Source of the DNA: Verrucomicrobiota bacterium
GTDB taxonomy: Bacteria > Verrucomicrobiota > Verrucomicrobiia > Limisphaerales > J093
Reading direction: 5' to 3'
Assembly (NCBI GenBank): GCA_027493615.1
Contig: JAOSKK010000038.1
Location: forward strand, 806,001-870,000
DNA: 64,000 nt
The notes below the pieces were generated by a model that worked only from the letters and a program-made list of their open reading frames with translations, did no database searches and was not told the DNA's origin. Below are positions 28,571-37,910 of this stretch, in pieces (position 1 is the first letter of the stretch; every line of letters starts with the position of its first letter). A program made the translations under genes and the position numbers.

Positions 28571-29093
28571 GACCGCCAGTGGCGCCATTCCATGCTCCGC
28601 CGAACAGGTCGCCGTCGAGTTGGTCGGCGAGTCGGGCGACTGGCTGGATCCCGAGGTGGTCCGCAACGCCGCCGCGGGGGTGCTGCGCTATTTCAAGGAT
28701 GACCTGGGGCGGATGACCGTGACGGTGGGGGAGTTTGCCGAGGCCCTGGCGCGCGTGCTGCGCGGGTTCGGGCTGGCGGTGGTGACCGAGGAGAATCCTC
28801 CCGAGGAACCGGCGCCGACGGTGGAGCTGGATCTTCGCCGGCTGGCGCGGGAGTCCGGCACGGGCTTTGAGCTCGCGTTCTTCGGGCGGCTTCGGCACGA
28901 GGTGTGCGCGCGGCTGCAGACTCCGCCGCGGGTGCTGCGATTCACGGGTCTGCGGGGCTGTGTCAAGCAACTGACCGCCGCCCGCCGCTGGTGCCCCCGC
29001 TGTCGGCGCCTCAACGACCACATCGTGACGTTCCTCCGGCAGTGCCTTGAGGAGAACGCCGGAGCCGGCGCTTGCTCGGTGGTCGTGTCGTGA
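28536..29093 (+). CDS. Conserved hypothetical protein between nrdR and the recombinase
   Basis: 185 residues, starting inside the end of nrdR and ending with a TGA that overlaps the recombinase GTG by 4 bases. It shows VVRNAAAGVLRYFKDDLGR and EFAEALARVLRGFGLAVV, patterns reminiscent of the N-terminal ATP-cone-like helices, and late cysteines in RRWCPRCRRLND that could bind metal. I do not recognise the family. Translational coupling on both sides suggests a role with NrdR or in chromosome maintenance. Confidence 0.6.
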   Translation: MIQLRTDCLVFETASGAIPCSAEQVAVELVGESGDWLDPEVVRNAAAGVLRYFKDDLGRMTVTVGEFAEALARVLRGFGLAVVTEENPPEEPAPTVELDLRRLARESGTGFELAFFGRLRHEVCARLQTPPRVLRFTGLRGCVKQLTAARRWCPRCRRLNDHIVTFLRQCLEENAGAGACSVVVS

Positions 29094-30058
29094 ACACGCC
29101 GGAACCCGCCGCGGCGGCGGTTGCCGATCCGGAAGTGGCGGCCTTCCTGGGCCATCTCGAGACCGATCGCGGGGCTTCCCCTTACACGTGCCGGAACTAC
29201 GAACAGGCCCTGAGGGAGTTCGCGCGGTGGCATCAGGACCAACGCGGGTCCCCGCCTCCCTGGCGCGAGCTGGGGCGTGACGATTTCCGGGCGTTTCTCC
29301 GTTTCCTGGGCCGCGGCTCGCTGGGCCGCGCGGCCGTCCAGCTCCGCTTCAGCGCGCTGCGGACCTTTTACCGGTTCCTGGTCCGGCGCGGTGAATTGGC
29401 GAGAACCCCCTTGCGGAACCTGGCCCTGCCGCGCCCTCCCCGGCGCCTGCCGAAGTTCCTCACGACCGATCAGATCCCCGCGCTGCTCGGGGCGCCGATG
29501 CGCGAACTCGAGCGCCTTCGACAGGCCGACCCTCCGCCGTCCCGCGAGGTCAAGGCGGACTGCTGGCGCGATGCCGCGATCCTCGAGACGATCTACTCCT
29601 GCGGTTTGCGGATCAGCGAGCTGTGCGGCTTGCAGGCCGAGGACGTGGACTGGAACGAGCAGCAGTTGCGCATCCGGGGCAAGGGGAAGAAGGAACGGCT
29701 GGTGCCCATTGGCGCCCCGGCCCTGGAGGCGATTCGCGCCTATTGGAAGCAGTTGGAGGCCGAACCGGGCGGCGCGGAGCCGGTTTTCCGGGCACGTGCG
29801 GGATCGCCGGACCCCATCCTGCCGCGAACGGTGCAAGCTCGATTGAAGCGCTACTTGGTGGCGGCGGGGCTGGATCCGGCGCTCACACCTCACAAACTGC
29901 GGCACAGCTTTGCCACGCACCTGCTCGACGCCGGCGCGGACCTGCGGAGTGTCCAGGAGCTGTTGGGGCATACGCACCTCGTCACGACGCAGGTGTACAC
30001 GCATCTCACGACCGAGAGGCTCAAACGGGTTTACGACGCGGCCCATCCGCGCGCCTGA
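29090..30058 (+). CDS. XerC/XerD-type tyrosine recombinase
   Basis: 322 residues with an N-terminal SAM-like domain (TCRNYEQALREFARW) and the catalytic set: R in SCGLRISELCGL, K in GKGKKERLVPIG, HxxR in TPHKLRHSFATHLL, H in LLGHTHLVTTQ and the nucleophile Y in VYTHLT. It is the length and layout of the chromosome-dimer resolvases XerC/XerD. Which of the two it is cannot be told here, so no symbol is given. GTG at 29090 is coupled to the gene before. A family A palindrome follows. Confidence 0.88.
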   Translation: MNTPEPAAAAVADPEVAAFLGHLETDRGASPYTCRNYEQALREFARWHQDQRGSPPPWRELGRDDFRAFLRFLGRGSLGRAAVQLRFSALRTFYRFLVRRGELARTPLRNLALPRPPRRLPKFLTTDQIPALLGAPMRELERLRQADPPPSREVKADCWRDAAILETIYSCGLRISELCGLQAEDVDWNEQQLRIRGKGKKERLVPIGAPALEAIRAYWKQLEAEPGGAEPVFRARAGSPDPILPRTVQARLKRYLVAAGLDPALTPHKLRHSFATHLLDAGADLRSVQELLGHTHLVTTQVYTHLTTERLKRVYDAAHPRA

Positions 30059-30130
30059 TCCCTCGCAGCCCGGCTCTTGGCAGTACGACGTTGCCCGCGA
30101 AAGGCGCGCCAACGCCGACGTGGGCTCCGA

Positions 30131-30205
30131 CTGTGGGCGCCGACGTGAGGAGGCGAGGTGACGGTGCCCCTGGCGCACAACGCCTCCTCACGTCGGCGCC
30201 TACAG
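30131..30205. repeat. Repeat family A, palindrome
   Basis: Arms 30131-30155 and 30181-30205 match with one difference (CTGTGGGCGCC versus GGCGCCTACAG). It lies downstream of the recombinase gene, with a partial extra copy of GCCGACGTGGGC just before it. Confidence 0.85.
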
Positions 30206-30325
30206 CGGGCAGGGAATAGCGGGGGTTGGGCGGTTGGCGGGTTGGTGGAGCGGTGAAGCCGTGGCCCGGTGGACTCGCGCAGGAAAGGCTCCCCGTCGCT
30301 TTCACGGTCTGGTACCCTGTGGCGC

Positions 30326-30891
30326 ATGAACAACTGGATTTCCCAATACGTCCGGGCACAGCAGGCGGCGCTTGAGTCCATCCCCATGCCGCCGTCGAGC
30401 GCATCATTGAGCGGTTGGGCCGGGCCTTGGTGGACGACCAGCAGATCTTCGTCTTCGGCAACGGCGGCAGTGCGGCCAACGCCTCCCACTTCGCGACTGA
30501 CCTCGGCAAGGGCGCTTCGGACAAGCTGGGGCGCCGTTTCCGGGTGCTGTCGCTCAACGACAACGTGAGCTGGCTCACCGCGCTGGGCAACGACTACGCG
30601 TACGAGGATGTCTTCCTGCGCCAGCTCGAGAACTACGCGCGGCCGGGTGACATCGCGCTGACCATGAGCGTGAGCGGCAACTCGCCGAACCTGGTCAAGG
30701 CGGTCGAGTGGGCCCGGAACAACGGATTGCACACCATCGCGCTGGTGGGCGGCAAACGGGGTGCCTTGGCGGGGTTGGCCGACGAAGTAATCGTCATCGA
30801 CTCGGAGCATTATGGGCGGGTCGAGGATGCGCACATGGGGATCTGCCACATGATCTGCTACGCGTTCATGGAGGGCCAGGCCACGGTGTGA
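30326..30891 (+). CDS. SIS-domain phosphoheptose isomerase GmhA-like (frameshifted)
   Basis: SIS fold isomerase making D-glycero-heptose 7-phosphate for lipopolysaccharide core. Signature blocks are IFVFGNGGSAANASHFATDL, LTMSVSGNSPNLVKAVEWA and EDAHMGICHMICYAFME with the catalytic E-H pattern. The first 20 residues (NNWISQYVRAQQAALESIP) are in another frame; one C added to the run 30382-30385 gives about 189 residues, the normal GmhA length. Confidence is high for the SIS family and moderate for the heptose substrate. Confidence 0.8.
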
Positions 30892-31010
30892 GGAGGGCGC
30901 CCGATGATGTTCGGAGGCACCAGCGCTGACCGACCACGGAACGGAACCAGACCCGGAGAGGGTGTCCCCTGTGCTCGCTGGACTGCGCTGGCCGGGGTGT
31001 TCCGTAACCG

Positions 31011-31086
31011 CCGTAGGCGCCGACGTGAGGCGGCGTCTTCCGGACAAGGGCAAGCACACTTCGCCTCCTGACGTCGGCGCCTACGG
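31011..31086. repeat. Repeat family A, palindrome variant
   Basis: Arms CCGTAGGCGCCGACGTGAGG at 31011 and CGCCTCCTGACGTCGGCGCC ending at 31086, with GTGAGG on one side and CTGACG on the other. It lies in the leader of the HZS_alpha/SUMF1 gene. Confidence 0.82.
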
Positions 31087-31111
31087 TCGTTCGGCGTTTC
31101 GTGCGGCACCT

Positions 31112-34100
31112 GTGGTGCCTGGACAGCGGGCGTGGTCTCTGGTGCTGGTCGGCGTTGCGATCTGGTTCTCCGTCGTGGGACGCCCGGCGGCGGTCGCCGC
31201 CACGGCACCGCTTCGCATCGCGTTCCTCGCTGCGGAACCGACCCTGTCGGGGATGGGCCCGCACAACCGGGCGGCGTGGGAAGTCGCGCAAACGATTGGC
31301 ACGACCACCCTGCTGGTGTCCCGCCCGGGTGGTCAGTTTGCGGACGCGTCCGGGCAACCGCGCGAGCTGGCGGGTTTTGATGTCGTCTGGCATCACCAAG
31401 GCGACTCCATCCGGCGCACGATTCTGCACGGCGGCCCGCATCTGGCGGCGGTCCGGCGGTTCGCCGAACAGGGGGCGGCGTGTTGCTGTCCGGCGGCGCC
31501 TTGGCGATGGTGGACAACCTCGGACTTGAGCCCGACGTCCGCGCGCAACGGCACGAGCTCGAGAACTACCGGGATCCGGCGGCGCTGGTGGCGGTCGTGC
31601 CGACGCACCCGGTGTTTGCGGGTTTGTCTGCCGAGCGCGACCGGATCTGGCTGAGCCAGGGAGGTTGTCCGGCGGTCGCCGACTTCTACTGGGGCGGGCC
31701 CGGGGAGGGTCGGGTGTGGGGAACACGCCGGACGGCGTGCGAAAACCGCTGGTGGAATATGCGGTGGGCACGGGACGCCTGATCGTCTTCGGCTGGCGCT
31801 GGCCCGACTATGCCGACCGCGACAACGCGCACCGCGCCAACTTGGTGCGGCTCACGGCGAATCTCCTGCATTACCTCGCCGACGCGCGCCAGTGGCAGCC
31901 GGTCGTCATTCCTTCAAGGTTCCCGCCGGTGGCGGATGCGGATGAACCTGGCATCGCGCCGGCGCGCTGGCGGGCCTTGCGCCTGGCCATCGACGACCTG
32001 GTCGACGAGTTCGGCGAGCGCTATCCACATGGCGCGCGCTACCAGGCCCAGCTCGACGTTCTCGAGGCCGAGCATGCCCGCCTGCCGCGCCCGGGTGACC
32101 GGGCGGCCTTCGCCTCGTTGGTGGCGCGGTTCGAAGCCTTGCAGCGGGAAGCCTTGCTCGCGAATCCCCGACTGGACTTCGACCGGCTGCTGATGATCCG
32201 GCGCCGGGCGGATCGGCTGGGCCTGCCGATGAACTACCATGGCAACACCGACCTCGCGCCCACCGGCTACGAGAACACGCTCGTCGCGCTCTCGCCCGTG
32301 GCGCCGGACGGCAAGATCGAGACGGTGTACCGGCCCGACGGGGACCGCTTTATCGGCGACCTCGAGCTGCACTACGACGGCGGGAAGCTGCTGCTTTCGA
32401 TCCCCGACGCCACCGGCCGCTGGGGCCTGGCGGAACTGGACTTGAGCCGCGGCACCTTGCGCGCGCTGCCGTTGATCGACGATCCCGACGTCCACAACTA
32501 CGACGGGTGTTATCTGCCGGACGAGAGCATTGTGTTCACGTCGACGGCGCCTTTCATCGGGGTGCCGTGTGTGGGCGGCAGCTCGCAGGTCGCCAACCTG
32601 TATCGCTTCGGTCCGGGCGGAAGAATCCGGCGTCTGACGAACGACCAGGACCATAACTGGTGTCCCACGGTGCTCAACCACGGCCGCCTGCTCTACCAGC
32701 GTTGGGAGTATGCGGACATTGCCCACGCGTTCACCCGCCTGCTCTTCCAGGCCAACCCGGATGGCACGGGTCAGATGGAGTACTATGGCAGCAACTCCTA
32801 TTGGCCCACCGCCCTGTTCTACGCCCGCCCCGTGCCCGGCCACCCCACGAAGGTCGTCGCCGTGGTCGGGGGGCATCACGACGCGCCGCGACAGGGCGAA
32901 CTGGTGGTGCTGGATCCGGCGCTGGGACGGCACGAGACCCGCGGCGTCGTGCAACGCATCCCGGGTCATGGCGAGAAGGTCGAGCCGGTGATTCTCGATG
33001 GGCTGGCGGCCTCGAGCTGGCCGCGGTTCCTGCATCCCTATCCGCTTGGCGAAAAGCACTTCCTGGTGGCGTGCCGGCCGACGAAGGCCTCGCTCTGGGG
33101 CGTGTACCTGGTGGATGTGTTCGACAACTTCGTACTTCTCCACGAAGAAGCCGGCTGGGCCTTCCTCGAACCCACGCCGTGGCGGCCGACCCCGCGCCCG
33201 CCCATCGTGCCGGATCGCACCGACCCCGACACCCGCGAGGCCACGGTGCTGCTGGCGGACATCTATCGCGGACCCGGTCTGGCGGGAGTGCCGCGCGGCA
33301 TGGTGAAGTCCTTGCGCCTGATGAGCTACACGTTCACCTTCCACGGTCTGGGCGGCGAACCCGATCGCGTGGGATTGGATGGCCCTTGGGACGTCAAGCG
33401 CATCCTGGGCACCGTGCCGGTAGAGACGGATGGCTCCGCCAACTTCCGCATCCCCGCGGACACGCCGGTGGGCCTGCAACCGCTGGACGCCGATGGGAAG
33501 GCGCTCGCGCTGATGCGCAGTTGGATGACCGCGGTGCCGGGGGAGGTGTTGTCGTGTGTGGGTTGCCACGAGCCGCAGAACTCGACTGTGCCCGTGGGGG
33601 CCCGACCGCTCGCATTGCGCCGCGCGCCCTCGGTGATGCAGCCGTGGTACGGCCCGGCCCGGGGCTTTTCCTTCGAGCGCGAAGTCCAGCCGGTGCTCGA
33701 TGCCTGGTGCGTGGCCTGCCACCACGGCGGGCCGCTGGCCGACGGGAAGGCGACGTTCGACCTGCGCGCCCGACCCGCCGCGCGGGTTCCGTCGGCCTTT
33801 CAAATGCACTTCTCGCCCGCCTACATGGAACTGCGCCGCTGGGTGCACACGCCCACGCTCGAGAGCGACGCGCACCTGTTGCCGCCGCGCGATTTCCACG
33901 CGGATACGAGCCGGCTGATCCAGATCCTGCGGGACGGCCATTATGGGGTCGCGCTCAGCCCCGAAGCCTGGGATCGCCTGATCACCTGGATCGACCTCAA
34001 CGCCCCCTATCACGGCACCTGGCAGGAGGTGGTGGCGTCGAACCCCACCAAGCTGGCCGCCGCCCGCCACGGCGCCCAACGCCGTCGGGCGCTCGATGCC

Positions 34101-35116
34101 GCGACGACCTGCCTGGAAGACGTGCCCGAGGCCATCCATCCCGCCGCGGTCCTGCAAGCGGTTCCCGCGCCCGGCCCCTCCGCAGACTTTGCCGCCCTGG
34201 ATTTCCGCGAAGGAGAACCGCCCGCCGATCCAACCGGCCAGACGACCCCGTCGGCCGGCTCCCCCGCCGGTCGTCCGTCTGCCCCTGGCGGAAGGCGTTT
34301 GGCTCGATCTCATCCGGGTCGAGCCCGGCCGGTTCGTGATGGGTGCCGACCGCGGTTATCCGAATGAACGCCCCCGCGCACCCGCGGGTGATCGAGCGTC
34401 CTTTCCTCATGGGGCGGTGCGAGGTCTCCAACGCGCAGTACCGCTGTTTCGACCCCGCCCACGACAGCGGGCTCGAGACTGGTGAAGCCTATCAGTTCGG
34501 CGACGACGAGCGCGGGTTCACGCTGAACCGGCCTGAGCAGCCCGTGGTCCGGGTTTCCTGGGAACAGGCCATGGCCTTCTGCCGATGGCTTTCGGAACGC
34601 ACGGGCCGGCGGTTCACCTTGCCGACCGAAGTGCAGTGGGAATACGTCTGCCGCGCCGGGACGATCACGCCGTTGTCCTACGGTACGCTGGACACCGACT
34701 TCAGCCCCTTCGCCAACCTGTCTGACGCCACGCATCACACGGTTTATTACCCGCATGTCCCGGACGCCCTGCCACCCTGGCGCCCGGCGGACACGCGCTT
34801 CGACGATCGCTGGCGCGTGGCGGCTCCCGTCGGGTCGTTCCGGCCGAATCCGTGGGGGTTTCACGACCTGCACGGCAACGTGGCGGAGTGGACCCGGTCG
34901 GATTACCGCCCATATTCCGCCGCGGCGTCCGCGGGCGAGGAGGATGGCGAAGTCCGCCCGGGCTCGCGGAAGGTGGTCCGTGGCGGTTCCTGGTCCGACT
35001 TGCCCCGGCGCAGCCGGTCGGCGTTCCGGCTCCATTACGAAGCCTCGCAGGCGGTGGGCGACGTTGGATTCCGCGTGGTCTGCGAAGAACCATGGGGTCA
35101 AACCATGACATTTTGA
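31112..35116 (+). CDS. HZS_alpha-like, CxxCH and SUMF1 (FGE-sulfatase) fusion protein (four frameshifts)
   Basis: Very large secreted protein of about 1,330 residues. After a signal segment (SLVLVGVAIWFSVV) comes a ThuA-like trefoil part. Then a hydrazine-synthase-alpha-like region shows HNWCPTVLNHGRLLYQRWEY, NPDGTGQMEYYGSNSYWP and VAVVGGHHDAPRQGELVVLD. Haem-type sites CVGCH (about 33556) and CVACH (about 33713) follow. The end is a SUMF1/FGE domain: GRFVMGADRGYPNERP, VSWEQAMAFCRWLSERTG, LPTEVQWEYVCRAG, GNVAEWTRSDY and VVRGGSWSD. Frame breaks lie near 31468, 31718, 34262 and 34372. The GTG start at 31112 is tentative. The last codons and stop come from repeat B1. Function unknown; it does not imply anammox. 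Confidence 0.78.
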
Positions 35117-35129
35117 CATTTGTCCCCAT
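35091..35129. repeat. Repeat family B1, variant
   Basis: CATGGGGTCAAACCATGACA then TTTTGACATTTGTCCCCAT is a diverged relative of the B1 arm (GGGGTCAAACATTGACATTTGACA) with its own small inverted layout. It supplies the stop of the preceding giant gene. Confidence 0.7.
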
Positions 35130-35265
35130 CCTGAGCGGTCCACCGCCGGAGGCGTCGGCCGCGTTCGAGTTGGAGGGACGGGACCCGTGGCCGGACGTTC
35201 CGCGACGGCTGGCCTGGCGGCAACCCCCGTGGTCCGACCTCAGCGGGCTTCGGGTTTCCGGGACT

Positions 35266-36710
35266 CTAACGCGCGGCCAGGTCCAGGCACACGAGCTGCG
35301 TCAGATCGCGCGCCAGGAGTCGCCCGCCCACCAGGGCCAGGGGTCCCCAGGATTCGCGTCCGGTCAACACCCGTGCCTCGGCCAGGGCCGCGTACCTGGC
35401 GGGCGAGGCCTCTGCCAGCACGAGCCTGCCTGAGTCGTTCATCACCAGGAAGAGATCGCCGGCGAGAAGGAAGGGTCCGAGCCCGAAGTTGGTGCCGCGG
35501 TCGCTGGTCCACACCACCGATCCGTCCTGCGGATTCAGGCAGGTGAACCGTCCGTCCGGGCGCACGCCGTAAATGAGGCCCTGATACAGGATCGGCGTGT
35601 GTTGCGTGGCGCCGAACGTCTCGGCATCGAGGCGGTAAAGGGTGCGCGGCGTGAACCGGCCTTCCTGCTCCTCGATCGCCAGCATTATGGCGCCGGCGTT
35701 GTACCCGCCGGACAGAAACACACGGCCGCCGTCGAGCACGAGCGGCGACGGCACATTGGCGATGCTGATCCTCCAGTCAGGGGTTTCCCAGAGTAACGTG
35801 CCGTCCCGCGCGTCCACACCCACCACCCCATGGCTGGCGGGATACACATACTGGCGGCGGCCCGCCACCTCGGCCACAGCGATCGAGGCATGCGTCATCT
35901 TCCAGTCCTTCGGGTTGGGGGTCTGCCATACGACCTTGCCGGTGGCCAGTTCGACCGCCATCAAGAGGGCTTCGGTCCGCCCGGCGCCAGGATGACGTGG
36001 TCACCATCGATCAACGGGCATTGGCCGGCGTACCAGGGCGGCACCGTCGTGCCGTAATCGCGCTCGAGATCCAGGCCCCAACGCAGTTCACCGGTGGTGG
36101 CGTCGACACAGGCGACATGGCACTTGGGCCCGAGGGACACCACGAACGGCGGCGCGACGGCGGGTGTGGTGCGCGACATGCCGTGGTTGCGCTTCACGGC
36201 GACGGGGTAGGCGAACCGCCAGATTTCCCGCCCGTCCTCGAGCGACAAACAGCGCAGCGCATCCTGCTTCTGGTCGCGATCGTAATCGAGCAGGTAAACC
36301 CGGCCATTCCACACCGCGGGGCCGGCGTAGCCTTCACCCAGCTCGACCGACCACAGCCTGCGCGGTCCACCGGCCTCCCACGTCCGGGCCAACGCGACGG
36401 CTTCCGTGCTGATGCCGCTGCGGTCGGCGCCGCGGAAGCCCGGCCAGGCGCCGGGAAGATCGGCCGGCTGGCCGTTGCCGGGGATCACCTTTCCCAGCAG
36501 CACAGGGTTGCCACCGCTTGCTGCTGCGGCGCTGCCGGGAGGTCTGTCCGCGCCGGGAACGCGCAACTCCAGCGGCATGCCGGGACCTCGGGTGAGCCAG
36601 ACGAGCAGCGCCACCAGGCCGGCCCCCGCGAGAAAAGCAGGGGCGTAACGGAGCCAGCGAGCGGTGAGCCAGACCGCCTCGGCCGGGGACCTGAGGCCGG
36701 GTGCTTTCAT
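35266..36710 (-). CDS. PQQ-binding-like beta-propeller repeat protein (frameshifted)
   Basis: About 480 residues. One N-terminal membrane anchor (YAPAFLAGAGLVALLVWL) is followed by WPGFRGADRSGIS, the usual opening of verrucomicrobial and planctomycetal PQQ-like outer-surface propellers. Repeats with the tryptophan docking pattern follow, such as GPAVWNGRVYLLDYDRD, CLSLEDGREIWRFAYP, CVDATTGELRWGLDLE, DGTLLWETPDW and NPQDGSVVWTSDR. The frame changes near 35976 at GGC GGA; one base restores it. No PQQ dehydrogenase residues are evident, so a binding or scaffolding role is as likely as catalysis. Confidence 0.82.
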
Positions 36711-36784
36711 ATGCCGGCGAAGGTAGCCTGAGCCTCCGGCGGAGTTCAAGGATACCCCACAGGACAGCGCGGTGGACAGCGGAC

Positions 36785-36856
36785 AGTAGGCGCCGAAGTG
36801 AGGAGGCAAAGTGGGCCGGGAGAATCGAGACCTCGCCTTCTCACGCCGGCGCCTAC
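36785..36856. repeat. Repeat family A, degenerate palindrome
   Basis: AGTAGGCGCCGAAGTGAGGA and GCCTTCTCACGCCGGCGCCT differ from the consensus at several bases, so this copy looks older. It lies between the PQQ-like gene and the NIPSNAP gene. Confidence 0.7.
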
Positions 36857-36891
36857 GAGGGGAGGGTCCCTGGCGCGCGCCGAAAAGTTGT

Positions 36892-36911
36892 CAATACTAT
36901 TGACTGACCCC
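36892..36911. repeat. Repeat family B2, solitary copy
   Basis: CAATACTATTGACTGACCCC, identical to the left end of the Uma2 unit at 27146. It lies about 90 bases before the NIPSNAP start. Confidence 0.8.
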
Positions 36912-37000
36912 GGAGCGTCGTCGGGCATTGCCTTCCCCGCCCGTCTCCGGGTAGCGTGCCGCGCGTCAAGACAGACCATCATCCATTCCCAGATCACACC

Positions 37001-37783
37001 ATGAACCGACGCACGTTCCTCACCGCTTCCGGCGCCACCACCGCCCTCCTCTCGCTCGGCGGCCGGTCCGCCTCGGCCCAGGCTGCCGCCGTCCGCCAGT
37101 ACCTCGAGCTCCAGAAATACACCTTCGCCTCCGCCGAGCAGAAGGCCGCGTTCAGCGCGTTCCTCAAAGAAGTGGCCCTCCCGGCCTACAACCGCCTGGG
37201 CCTTCGCCCGGTCGGCGTTTTCCACGAGGACAAGGAAGGCTCCCCCCTGTTCGTCCTGCTGCCCCACCCCACCGCGGAGAGCGCATTGACGCTGAACCAC
37301 CGGTTGCTGGCCGACGCGACCTTCACGACCCAGGGCGCCGCCATCCTCGAAGCCCCGAAACCCACACCGCCCTACGCCGAGATCGAAAGCTGGCTCCTGC
37401 TCGCCTTCAAAGGCATGCCCAGCGTCGAGACCCCGGTCAACAATCCCGGACGCGTCTTCCAGCTCCGGATCTACGAAAGCCCCAGCCTCAAGACCGGCCA
37501 GAAGAAGATCGAGATGTTCAATGACGCCGGCGAGATCCGGATCTTCCGCGAGGCCGGCCTCACGCCGGTGTTTTTCGGCGAGGCCCTGTTCGGCGCCAAG
37601 ATGCCCAACCTGACCTACATGCTGGGATTCGAGAGCGAAGAGGCCCTCAAGGCCGCCTGGGGCCGGTTCGTGAAACATCCCGACTGGAAGAAGATCAGCG
37701 CCCTTCCCGAATACGCCGACGGGAAGATCCTGCGCGGCATCACCAACCTGCCGCTCCGCCCCACGGACTATTCCCAGATCTGA
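37001..37783 (+). CDS. Tat-exported NIPSNAP family protein
   Basis: 260 residues. The N-terminus MNRRTFLTASGATTALLSLG is a twin-arginine signal ending at SASA. Two ferredoxin-like dabb/NIPSNAP repeats follow: YLELQKYTFASAEQKAAFSAF and later VFQLRIYESPSLKTGQKKIE with GLTPVFFGEALFG and NLTYMLGFESEEALKAAW. This two-domain, Tat-dependent form is common in Verrucomicrobia and Planctomycetes and its role is unknown. It is intact; the start ATG at 37001 fits the signal. Confidence 0.87.
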   Translation: MNRRTFLTASGATTALLSLGGRSASAQAAAVRQYLELQKYTFASAEQKAAFSAFLKEVALPAYNRLGLRPVGVFHEDKEGSPLFVLLPHPTAESALTLNHRLLADATFTTQGAAILEAPKPTPPYAEIESWLLLAFKGMPSVETPVNNPGRVFQLRIYESPSLKTGQKKIEMFNDAGEIRIFREAGLTPVFFGEALFGAKMPNLTYMLGFESEEALKAAWGRFVKHPDWKKISALPEYADGKILRGITNLPLRPTDYSQI

Positions 37784-37810
37784 CGCCCATTCCGGGCGCT
37801 TCGTGGCCGC

Positions 37811-37885
37811 CCGCAGGCGCCGACGTCAGGAGGCGAGGTGGCGCTGCCCCCGATCCGGAACGCCTCCTGACGTCGGCGCCTACGG
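37811..37885. repeat. Repeat family A, palindrome (TCAGGA variant)
   Basis: Arms CCGCAGGCGCCGACGTCAGG (37811) and CGCCTCCTGACGTCGGCGCC (to 37885). It lies 26 bases before the rtcB GTG, inside an open frame that is not part of the protein. Confidence 0.85.
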
Positions 37886-37910
37886 CGGCCACGAGACCGG
37901 CGACCCCACC

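Noticed and set aside
31914..34313. 799-codon minus-strand open frame
   Set aside because: Antisense to the HZS_alpha/SUMF1 gene, whose frame carries clear motifs; the antisense product has none.
31112..35116. Anammox hydrazine synthase
   Set aside because: Only the alpha-like region is present; beta and gamma subunits and hydrazine dehydrogenase are missing. This domain is widespread in non-anammox Planctomycetes and Verrucomicrobia.
37803..37910. N-terminal extension of RtcB
   Set aside because: It is encoded by the family A palindrome and is absent from RtcB proteins; GTG 37911 gives the family start.
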